Source: Streptococcus gallolyticus subsp. gallolyticus DSM 16831 (lineage in GTDB: Bacteria > Bacillota > Bacilli > Lactobacillales > Streptococcaceae). Taken from it: a stretch of 64,000 nucleotides of DNA. Made by a program: the position numbers and the translations under genes. The stretch spans positions 1,010,001-1,074,000 of the forward strand of contig NZ_CP018822.1 in the NCBI RefSeq assembly GCF_002000985.1, in the 5' to 3' direction. This document shows positions 56,516-64,000 of the stretch, piece by piece; the stretch's first letter is position 1; the number at the start of each line of letters is the position of its first letter. Under the pieces are notes generated by a model that saw only the letters and a list, made by a program, of their open reading frames with translations, was not told the DNA's origin and did no database searches.

Positions 56516-56545
56516 ATAAAAATAGGGTGAATCAAATCACCCTAA
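56516..56545 (-). terminator. Terminator after the TVP38/DedA-like gene (minus strand)
   Basis: TAGGGTGA (minus strand) pairs with TCACCCTA around a short loop and is followed by TTTTTATTT. Confidence 0.8.
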
Positions 56546-56553
56546 CATTGAAT

Positions 56554-57165
56554 TTAATGCAAAATCATTTTGATAAGGTCGCCACCAAAAATCCAAATAT
56601 AGCTATATGAAATAATGGAAATCGGTTTTGCGAGCATGATAATTAGAATAAAACGTCGTAGAGAAATACGTGTCAGTCCAGTAATCATCACCAATACATC
56701 AGCAGGAGATATCGGTGACAACATACAAAGGATAAAAAATGTCTCAAATCCCTTTGTTTCAAGTCTTGCTTCGTATTTGTAAAAAGTTTTTTCATTTACA
56801 AATAGCAAAATAAATTTTCTTCCATAGATACGGACGAGCAAGAAGAGGATAATACTTCCAATGATAATTCCAAGATAATTGTACAAAAAACCGAGCCAAG
56901 GACCGAAAATAAGGAAGCCAGCTACAGTTGTTACACCACCAGGGATAACTGGGAAAACAACTTGAAAAATTTGAACCAAAACAAAAATTAATGGTCCCCA
57001 GAATTGGTGACGTTGGACAAAATCTTTCAAGGCGTTGCTATCATTCAAGATCCCTAATCGGTAAAACCAAACCACTAAAGCTAAAGTACCAATCAAGGCT
57101 AAAATTCCTAAAAACTGGATTAGTCGCTGAAAAAACACATAGCGCTTAGACATTTTCGTTTTCAT
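56554..57165 (-). CDS. TVP38/TMEM64 (VTT/DedA-like) membrane protein
   Basis: The 203 residues have four or more membrane helices and the SNARE-associated/VTT pattern: FPVIPGGVTTVAGFLIFGPW, NYLGIIIGSIILFLLVR and LSPISPADVLVMITGLT. DedA-superfamily proteins help move undecaprenyl phosphate or other lipids across the membrane; the TVP38 branch is uncharacterised in streptococci. The ATG has no Shine-Dalgarno and lies 6 nt after an extended -10. Confidence 0.85.
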   Translation of the reverse strand: MKTKMSKRYVFFQRLIQFLGILALIGTLALVVWFYRLGILNDSNALKDFVQRHQFWGPLIFVLVQIFQVVFPVIPGGVTTVAGFLIFGPWLGFLYNYLGIIIGSIILFLLVRIYGRKFILLFVNEKTFYKYEARLETKGFETFFILCMLSPISPADVLVMITGLTRISLRRFILIIMLAKPISIISYSYIWIFGGDLIKMILH

Positions 57166-57171
57166 AATGTT

Positions 57172-57180
57172 ATCATATCA
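57172..57180 (-). promoter_or_regulatory. Extended -10 promoter 6 nt before the TVP38-like start codon
   Basis: The minus strand reads TGATATGAT-AACATT-ATG. The geometry is the same as at uvrC and plsY, and implies a leaderless transcript. Confidence 0.6.
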
Positions 57181-57214
57181 TAAGTGATGTTTTTTTGCTA
57201 TTTTAAACTTTATC

Positions 57215-57223
57215 TGTTATAAT
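57215..57223 (+). promoter_or_regulatory. Extended -10 promoter of ssrA
   Basis: TGTTATAAT is a perfect -10 with TGn, about 33 nt before the mature tmRNA 5' end. Confidence 0.7.
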
Positions 57224-57255
57224 AGTCAGAGTGGTTTTCCACTTTTATAATATCT

Positions 57256-57603
57256 GGGGTCGTTACGGATTCGACAGGCATTATGAGGTACATTTTGCGA
57301 CTCATCGGCAGATGTAAAATTGCCAGTTAAATATAACTGCAAAAAATACAAATTCTTACGCTGTAGCTGCCTAAAAACCAGCTCGCGTGATCTCTACAGA
57401 ATTGCTTGTGTTTTGCTAGAGGTTTCATTGATTAACAAGCTACGTTTGGTTATTGTCTAGCTGACCAAAAAGAGATTAATAGACTCGCTTCATCTAGGTT
57501 TGAGTTATGTATCGAGATTAAGTTAAATTAAAAACATAACCTATGGTTGTAGACAAATGTATTGGCAGGTGTTTGGACGTGGGTTCGACTCCCACCGGCT
57601 CCA
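57256..57603 (+). ncRNA. ssrA: Transfer-messenger RNA (tmRNA)
   Basis: The 5' end GGGGTCGTTACGGATTCGAC and the 3' tRNA-like end GGTTCGACTCCCACCGGCTCC pair as the alanine acceptor and T arm (motifs abbreviated to 20 nt). The tag frame GCA AAA AAT ACA AAT TCT at 57339, then TAC GCT GTA GCT GCC TAA ending at 57374, encodes AKNTNSYAVAA. tmRNA rescues stalled ribosomes with SmpB. CCA is not encoded. Confidence 0.97.
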
Positions 57604-57635
57604 TCAAAGCTTTTCATAGTTTAGTAAAGTTTTCC

Positions 57636-57664
57636 AAAACGTTGTTATATCAACGTTTTTTGTT
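57636..57664 (+). terminator. Terminator after ssrA
   Basis: AAAACGTTG pairs with CAACGTTTT around TTATAT and is followed by TTGTTTTTG. Confidence 0.85.
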
Positions 57665-57755
57665 TTTGTGTTTTGCCTAGTTTGTGTTTTTGAGAGTCTT
57701 GTTTTAGGTTTCTTGGTTGAAAAAACTATGTGATTTGAAACGGATTGTTGTACAA

Positions 57756-57784
57756 TAGAAAAAACATCAGCTTGGCTGATGTTT
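57756..57784 (-). terminator. Terminator of the gntR-ABC operon (minus strand)
   Basis: AAACATCAGC and GCTGATGTTT form a 10-bp stem with a 3-nt loop (57762-57784). On the minus strand the tail is TTTTCTATT. It directly follows the permease stop. Confidence 0.85.
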
Positions 57785-58558
57785 CTACTGAATATTTAGC
57801 TTGTTTTTCAATAGATAGTTAGTTGCAAAGTAAAATACAATCCCCTCAATAAGACATTCAATCCCAGAATAAGTAAAAAGATTAATACTAATATCAAATG
57901 TGTCTCTTGTGAGTTGACCACTAATCGTTTCAGATAAAATAATGACGATGATAGCAATAGCGAAGTAAGCAACAAAGCCCATGAGCGCACGTCTATCCGT
58001 AAATAATTGTCCAACAGCAATAGAAAGATAAATCATTAAAATACCTGAAAGACTTGATAGAATGAAACAAATGAAAATAATTAACCATTCAGTCGGTGTA
58101 AAGAGGGATGCAAAGTAAGGAAGAGCCATTAAAAATCTTCCGACACCAGAAATTGGTAAGACAAGAAGAGTAATTCCAATTACTAGGACAATAGCATTGA
58201 AAACAGTCCATATAAATGAAGCAAGAAGCTTAGAGAGAATTAGTTGGTGAGAGGAAACAGGCAGTGTCAATGTTAAATAACCTTCGCGCCCAAAGACATT
58301 TTTATAAAATCGACGAATAATAATCACCAAGGTTGCAATCCAAGCACCAGCAACTAACACACCAAAAATTAAAGCTAAGATAATTGGAATAAGCTGAGCG
58401 AAGTGTGCAGAGTTGATTCCAGACTGATTTTGGGCATATGCTTCAAGAGATCTTATACTAAAGCCAAGGAAAAATGAAATGGCAATAACAGAAGCATTGA
58501 GAGCAAAATACCACTTGCCAACGGATTTTAGTTCGTATTTTAAAAGTTTTGAAAACAT
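57785..58558 (-). CDS. ABC transporter permease (ABC-2-like)
   Basis: The 257 residues have six hydrophobic segments, starting MFSKLLKYELKSVGKWYFAL as in YtrC/EcsB-like exporters. The amphipathic loop FGREGYLTLTLPVSSHQLI is typical of ABC-2 permeases. It pairs with the ATPase gene 8 nt upstream. Substrate is unknown; related GntR-linked systems respond to cell-wall antibiotics. Confidence 0.82.
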   Translation of the reverse strand: MFSKLLKYELKSVGKWYFALNASVIAISFFLGFSIRSLEAYAQNQSGINSAHFAQLIPIILALIFGVLVAGAWIATLVIIIRRFYKNVFGREGYLTLTLPVSSHQLILSKLLASFIWTVFNAIVLVIGITLLVLPISGVGRFLMALPYFASLFTPTEWLIIFICFILSSLSGILMIYLSIAVGQLFTDRRALMGFVAYFAIAIIVIILSETISGQLTRDTFDISINLFTYSGIECLIEGIVFYFATNYLLKNKLNIQ

Positions 58559-58566
58559 AATTCCTC

Positions 58567-59265
58567 CTAAGCTTTATATTTTTCACGAAAGAGTGAGTCA
58601 ATTGATTTACCATACTCTTCACGAATATCATCGGTATTTCCTTGTAAGATCACTTTTCCTTCTTTAAGAAAGACGATTTCATCAAGAATGGGTTCAATTT
58701 CAGCGATTAAATGTGTTGAAATAACAACTGAAGCATCTTCACAGTAATTATTAATAATTGTGCGTAGAATGTATTCTCGTGCTGCTGGATCAACACCGCC
58801 AATCGGTTCGTCAAGAATGTATAGCTTAGCTTGGCGGCTCATGACTAGAATGAGTTGGACTTTTTCTTTATTTCCTTTAGATAAATTTTTGAGTTGCTCA
58901 TCAGGATTGAGATCTAAGTCTTCTAAAAGATGCTCAGCTTTTTCACGTGAGAAATCATTATAGAAGTCCTCGAATAATGTCAAAGCATCCTTGATTTTCA
59001 TATTTTCTCGCAAATAAGACGTGTCAGGTAGATATGAAACGATTTTCTTTGTTTCCACAGAAGGGCGATAACCGTCAATGACAATATCGCCAGTGGTTGG
59101 GTGAAGAAGTCCATTCATTAATTTTATGAGTGTTGTTTTACCACTGCCGTTTGGACCGAGTAAACCAATAATTTTACCAGCAGGAAGGCTGAGTGTAACA
59201 TCATCGATAGCCACATGCTTTTTGTATTTTTTGGTAACGTGATGCAGTTGGAGCAGTTGTGTCAT
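58567..59265 (-). CDS. ABC transporter ATP-binding protein
   Basis: The 232 residues have Walker A GLLGPNGSGKTTLIKLMNG, signature LSKGNKEKV (a variant of LSGGQ, common in YtrB-like ATPases), Walker B LYILDEPIGGVDP and the switch His in VVISTHLIAEIE. It acts with the permease downstream. Shine-Dalgarno is within the GntR gene end; the gap is 1 nt. Confidence 0.92.
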   Translation of the reverse strand: MTQLLQLHHVTKKYKKHVAIDDVTLSLPAGKIIGLLGPNGSGKTTLIKLMNGLLHPTTGDIVIDGYRPSVETKKIVSYLPDTSYLRENMKIKDALTLFEDFYNDFSREKAEHLLEDLDLNPDEQLKNLSKGNKEKVQLILVMSRQAKLYILDEPIGGVDPAAREYILRTIINNYCEDASVVISTHLIAEIEPILDEIVFLKEGKVILQGNTDDIREEYGKSIDSLFREKYKA

Positions 59266-59266
59266 C

Positions 59267-59635
59267 CTAATTTTTCTCCTTGATATAAGATTCTAATACA
59301 GAAACGATGTCATCGATTTGGAACCCCATTTTTTGCATATTGTTAACAAATGATTGGAGTTCAGCTTCGGCAACTTCGCGACGTTTTTGCATGATAAGAT
59401 CGGTATCTTCTGTTACAAAACGCCCAGATGTTCGTTGAGAGTAAACCATACCTTCACGTTCTAATTCTGAAAAGGCACGTTGCATGGTGTTGGGATTAAC
59501 ACCAGCTTCTTCGGCAAGTTCACGGACAGTTGGGAGTTGGTCGCCGCTTTTAATTTCTTGACTGATAATCTGCATTTTGATATGCTGTGCGATTTGAACG
59601 TAAATGGGTGATTTTTCATCAAATTTCCAGGACAT
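59267..59635 (-). CDS. GntR-family regulator, YtrA subfamily
   Basis: The 122 residues have an N-terminal winged helix (SPIYVQIAQHIKMQI, DQLPTVRELAEEAGVNPNTM) and a short C-terminal dimerisation helix pair, as in YtrA. It is first in its operon, and a palindrome lies on its promoter, so it is probably an autorepressor. Shine-Dalgarno AAAGGGG. Confidence 0.92.
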   Translation of the reverse strand: MSWKFDEKSPIYVQIAQHIKMQIISQEIKSGDQLPTVRELAEEAGVNPNTMQRAFSELEREGMVYSQRTSGRFVTEDTDLIMQKRREVAEAELQSFVNNMQKMGFQIDDIVSVLESYIKEKN

Positions 59636-59671
59636 ACGATACCCCTTTCTATTTAATTTTCAAAGAAGTCT

Positions 59672-59712
59672 TGTACTACATAAATGGTACAGAAATAAGT
59701 TTGAAAAGTCAA
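59672..59712 (-). promoter_or_regulatory. Promoter and inverted-repeat operator of the gntR-ABC operon
   Basis: On the minus strand TTGACT (59707-59712), a 17-nt spacer and TACCAT (59684-59689) form the promoter. The inverted repeat TGTAC-N10-GTACA (59672-59691) covers the -10, as expected for GntR repression. The rest of the gap to dnaE holds TATAAT at 59773-59778 for dnaE. Confidence 0.65.
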
Positions 59713-59812
59713 GGAAACTGTCATCTTTATTTCCTATTTATATTAAAAACTAAATTTAATACTATTTTAGTGTATAATAGAACTAAGTATTTTAACGAAA
59801 GGAGCGTTTTTT

Positions 59813-62800
59813 ATGTTTGCCCAGTTAGACACGAAAACTGTCTATTCTTTTATGGATAGCTTGATTGACTTAGAGGGGTATGTTAAAGCGGCTAAATCTT
59901 TAGGTTATCAAACAATTGGAATTATGGACAAGGATAATCTTTACGCAGCCTTTCATTTTATTGAAGAGGCTAAAAAACAATCCTTGCAGCCTGTTGTTGG
60001 GTTAGAGTTATCTTTTGCCGTTGAGGAGACACTATCGTTAAAACTCTACCTACTTGCGCAAGATACAACCGGTTATAAAAATTTGATGAAGATTTCGAGT
60101 AAACAGATGTCTTCAGACATTCAGCTAGACGAACTCTCTGATTATTTGACTGGTGTAGCCATAGTAGTGCCTTATTTCGAGGAATTAGAGACATTGTCGC
60201 TTCCTTTTGATTACTACATTGGGGTTGATGTTAATTCGCCTCAAAAAGCATATGAAAAGCCGATTTTTCCGCTTTATACGGTTCGTTATTTTGAAACTAA
60301 TGAGGTGGAAACTCTTCACATGCTACACGCTATTCGTGATAATATTAGCTTAAAAGATGCTCCGCCTGCATCTCAAGGACAAAATCTGTTAGCTTGTGAT
60401 ATTTTGACACAAGCGTTTAGAGAGACATTTCCGCAAGCGTTAGAAAATCAGGAAAAGCTCGTATCAAACATTCATTATGAGTTTGACACAGATTTAAAAT
60501 TGCCAAGATTTAATCGTCAAAAGCCAGCACAGGAAGAATTGATTGAACGAACAGAAGCGGGATTGCGAGCTAAAAATTTGTGGCTGCCAGCTTATCAAGA
60601 GCGTTTAAAAAAAGAACTATCAGTTATCCATAAAATGGGCTTTGATGATTATTTCTTAATTGTCTGGGACTTGTTACGTTTTGGTCGAAGTCGTGGTTAT
60701 TATATGGGAATGGGACGTGGTTCAGCTGCGGGAAGCTTGGTTTCTTATGCCCTTGATATTACAGGAATTGACCCAGTCAAAAATAACCTACTTTTTGAAC
60801 GTTTCTTGAATGAAGAACGTTACAGCATGCCAGATATTGATATTGACCTGCCAGATGTGTATCGTAGCGAGTTTCTTCATTATGTGCGTAATCGTTACGG
60901 GAGTTTGCATTCAGCGCAGATTGTGACGTTTTCAACCTTTGGAGCAAAACAAGCCATTCGTGATGTTTTTAAACGGTTTGGGGCTCCTGAGCATGAATTG
61001 ACAAATATCACGAAAAAAATCAGTTTCAGAGATACTTTAACGTCGGTTTACGAGAAAAATCTTTCTTTCCGTCAGATTATTAATTCTAAAATTGAATATC
61101 AAAAAGCATTTGCGATTGCAAAACGTATTGAAGGCAATCCACGTCAGACCTCTATCCACGCGGCAGGGGTTGTTATGAGCGATGATAATTTAACAGAACA
61201 TATTCCGTTAAAAGCTGGCGAAGACATGATGATTACGCAGTATGATGCTCAAGCAGTTGAGGCAAATGGTCTTTTGAAAATGGACTTTCTTGGCTTACGT
61301 AATTTGACATTTGTCCAACGTATGCAAGAAAAAGTTGCTAAAGATTATGGGGTCACTATTGATATTAAATCAATAGATTTAGAGGATAAAAAGACTTTAG
61401 AATTATTTGCGGCTGGCAAGACCAAGGGAATCTTCCAGTTTGAACAAGCTGGAGCAATTAATCTTTTGAAACGTATTCAACCACGTCAATTTGAAGATAT
61501 TGTTGCAACGACTAGTTTAAACCGACCAGGTGCTAGTGATTACACTGAAAACTTTATCAAACGTCGTTTTGGGCAAGAAGAAGTGGATTTGATTGACCCA
61601 TTGGTAGCACCGATTTTAGAGCCAACTTATGGCATCATGCTTTACCAAGAACAGGTTATGCAAATCGCTCAAATTTATGCTGGCTTCACTCTCGGAAAAG
61701 CGGATTTGTTACGTCGTGCCATGTCTAAGAAAAAGGCTGATGACATGCAAAAAATGGAAAGTGATTTCTTAGAAGGAGCGCAACGATTAGGACGTCCACT
61801 TGAAACGGCAAAGGATTTATTTAGTCGTATGGCAAAATTTGCTGGCTATGGTTTTAATAGAAGCCATGCTTTTGCTTATTCAGCTTTGGCTTTCCAACTG
61901 GCTTATTTTAAAGCGCATTATCCTGCTGTTTTTTACGACGTTATGTTGAATTATTCTAGCGCTGATTATATTACAGACGCTCTGGATTCACAATTTAAAG
62001 TTAAGAAAATCGATATCAATACCGTTCCTTACAGCGATAAAATTTCAGATGGACAGATTTACCTTGGCTTAAAAAATCTAAGAGGTGTTCCACGCGATTT
62101 ATGCTACTGGATTATTGAAAATCGTCCATTTAGCAGTGTCGAGGATTTCTTAACACGATTGCCAGAGAATTATCAAAAGAGAGAGATGATTACACCTCTT
62201 GTAGAAGTTGGTGCTTTTGACCAATTTGATAAAAATCGTCGAAAAATCATTGAAAACCTTGACCCCCTCTTTATCTTTGTCAATGAGCTCGGGAGTCTAT
62301 TTGCGGATACGTCTTATAGTTGGATTGAGACAGAAGATTATCCAAATGCTGAAAAATACCGCTTAGAGCAGAGTTTGTTAGGCGTAGGAATTAGCCCACA
62401 TCCGCTTTTAGAAATCGCAAGGCAATCCACAAAAGATTTTACAGCGCTAGCAGATTTGCAAGAAAATACCGAAGCAACTATTTTGGTGGAACTTAATCAG
62501 ATTCGTGTCATCAGGACAAAAACGAAAGGTGAGCAAATGGCATTTTTGAGTGTTACAGATACTCAGAAAAAATTCGATGTTACCTTGTTCCCAGAAACCT
62601 TTGCGCGTTTCAAAGATGAGCTTCAAGAAGGAAGATTTTATTACCTTACTGGAAAAATTCAGAATCGAAACAACCGCTTGCAGATGATTTTAAATCATAT
62701 TCAAGAAGCAAGTAGTGAACGATTATGGCTCTTACTTCCAAATCATCTCCATGATAATGAAATTTCTGAGATATTATCACAATATCCAGGAAACATTCCA

Positions 62801-62920
62801 GTGATTTTACACTATCAAGATAGTAAGCAAACATTGCAAAGTCAAAGACATTTGGTTCAAAGGACAACTGAGCTTATTGAAGCGCTATCAAGTTATACTT
62901 TGAAAACGATTTATCAATAA
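59813..62920 (+). CDS. dnaE: DNA polymerase III alpha subunit DnaE
   Basis: This C-family polymerase has 1035 residues. An N-terminal PHP domain is followed by the catalytic palm with GRGSAAGSLVSYALDIT, PDIDIDLPD near residue 343 (two metal Asps) and FDYDAQAVE-like ITQYDAQAVEANGLLKMD. Then come the fingers, helix-hairpin-helix and a C-terminal OB fold. The PHP start reads MFAQLDTKTVYSF where active PHPs have HLHxHS, so its metal site is probably lost; I recall the same in other streptococcal DnaE. In Firmicutes DnaE extends primers and PolC does bulk synthesis. Shine-Dalgarno AAAGGAG. Confidence 0.96.
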   Translation: MFAQLDTKTVYSFMDSLIDLEGYVKAAKSLGYQTIGIMDKDNLYAAFHFIEEAKKQSLQPVVGLELSFAVEETLSLKLYLLAQDTTGYKNLMKISSKQMSSDIQLDELSDYLTGVAIVVPYFEELETLSLPFDYYIGVDVNSPQKAYEKPIFPLYTVRYFETNEVETLHMLHAIRDNISLKDAPPASQGQNLLACDILTQAFRETFPQALENQEKLVSNIHYEFDTDLKLPRFNRQKPAQEELIERTEAGLRAKNLWLPAYQERLKKELSVIHKMGFDDYFLIVWDLLRFGRSRGYYMGMGRGSAAGSLVSYALDITGIDPVKNNLLFERFLNEERYSMPDIDIDLPDVYRSEFLHYVRNRYGSLHSAQIVTFSTFGAKQAIRDVFKRFGAPEHELTNITKKISFRDTLTSVYEKNLSFRQIINSKIEYQKAFAIAKRIEGNPRQTSIHAAGVVMSDDNLTEHIPLKAGEDMMITQYDAQAVEANGLLKMDFLGLRNLTFVQRMQEKVAKDYGVTIDIKSIDLEDKKTLELFAAGKTKGIFQFEQAGAINLLKRIQPRQFEDIVATTSLNRPGASDYTENFIKRRFGQEEVDLIDPLVAPILEPTYGIMLYQEQVMQIAQIYAGFTLGKADLLRRAMSKKKADDMQKMESDFLEGAQRLGRPLETAKDLFSRMAKFAGYGFNRSHAFAYSALAFQLAYFKAHYPAVFYDVMLNYSSADYITDALDSQFKVKKIDINTVPYSDKISDGQIYLGLKNLRGVPRDLCYWIIENRPFSSVEDFLTRLPENYQKREMITPLVEVGAFDQFDKNRRKIIENLDPLFIFVNELGSLFADTSYSWIETEDYPNAEKYRLEQSLLGVGISPHPLLEIARQSTKDFTALADLQENTEATILVELNQIRVIRTKTKGEQMAFLSVTDTQKKFDVTLFPETFARFKDELQEGRFYYLTGKIQNRNNRLQMILNHIQEASSERLWLLLPNHLHDNEISEILSQYPGNIPVILHYQDSKQTLQSQRHLVQRTTELIEALSSYTLKTIYQ

Positions 62921-62986
62921 AAATTAAGTAAAAATCAAATAAAGTGAAGCTTTTTACAAAGTAATGTGCTATAATAAGAACGTTAG

Positions 62987-64000
<1,014 letters not shown>

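Overview
The window is chromosomal DNA from a Streptococcus, most likely of the S. bovis/equinus complex (gallolyticus/equinus/lutetiensis group). This rests on the low G+C content, the tmRNA tag AKNTNSYAVAA, the cpsY/cpsABCDE capsule arrangement, PyrR-controlled pyr operons, and the parE-parC-ilvE-DUF2969-tRNA-rpsA gene order. The species assignment is an inference. Both ends cut a gene: gabD on the left and pfkA on the right.

Layout. 0-14 kb is housekeeping and metabolism: gabD, an ltrA-family gene broken by one in-frame TGA, uvrC, an ACT-domain protein, a large membrane protein, a nitroreductase, pepV, a UDG-family protein, a tannase-like lipoprotein diverging from a Crp/Fnr regulator, and mnmE. 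13.8-20.2 kb is a nucleoside/pentose salvage cluster (rpiA-deoB-punA-GATase-ClC-deoD) that ends in a stand-alone HEPN protein with an R-X4-H motif like those of Csm6 ribonucleases. 20.2-37.3 kb is the capsule locus. It has the divergent LysR gene cpsY, the regulatory/assembly genes wzg-wzh-wzd-wze, the priming transferase wchA, a wchF-like rhamnosyltransferase, and then a strongly AT-rich serotype-specific block. That block contains a gpsA-tagD fusion (predicted DHAP to CDP-glycerol), LicD, two Caps_synth domains, a WbsX/GH99-like protein, an acetyltransferase, Wzy and Wzx. An acidic protein of unknown function and an IS30-like remnant follow. 39.2-46.4 kb holds pyrimidine synthesis: pyrK-pyrD and pyrF-(PPase-like)-pyrE, each behind its own PyrR attenuator, then a PEBP protein, ung, a peptidase-E-like gene and pyrC. 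46.4-64 kb holds plsY, parE, parC, ilvE, DUF2969, tRNA-Tyr, tRNA-Gln, rpsA, tRNA-Arg, lrgAB, a TVP38/DedA-like gene, ssrA, a GntR-ABC operon, dnaE and pfkA.

How the parts work together. The salvage operon turns nucleosides into bases and ribose-5-P, while the pyr genes make UMP de novo; these pools feed nucleotide-sugar and CDP-glycerol supply. The capsule block should build a repeat unit begun by WchA on undecaprenyl phosphate, extended with rhamnose, decorated with glycerol-phosphate by LicD and possibly O-acetylated, flipped by Wzx, polymerised by Wzy, and controlled by the Wzd/Wze/Wzh phosphotyrosine system.

The observations most worth following are: the HEPN protein tied to deoD without any CRISPR locus; the gpsA-tagD fusion with an internal Shine-Dalgarno and ATG; three genes (uvrC, plsY and the TVP38/DedA-like gene) that share an extended -10 box exactly 6 nt before the ATG and have no Shine-Dalgarno, which suggests leaderless mRNAs; a repeated 12-mer over the capsule promoter; a 23-bp palindrome upstream of lrgA; and a PPase-like gene between pyrF and pyrE. 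No CRISPR array, prophage or intact insertion sequence was seen.
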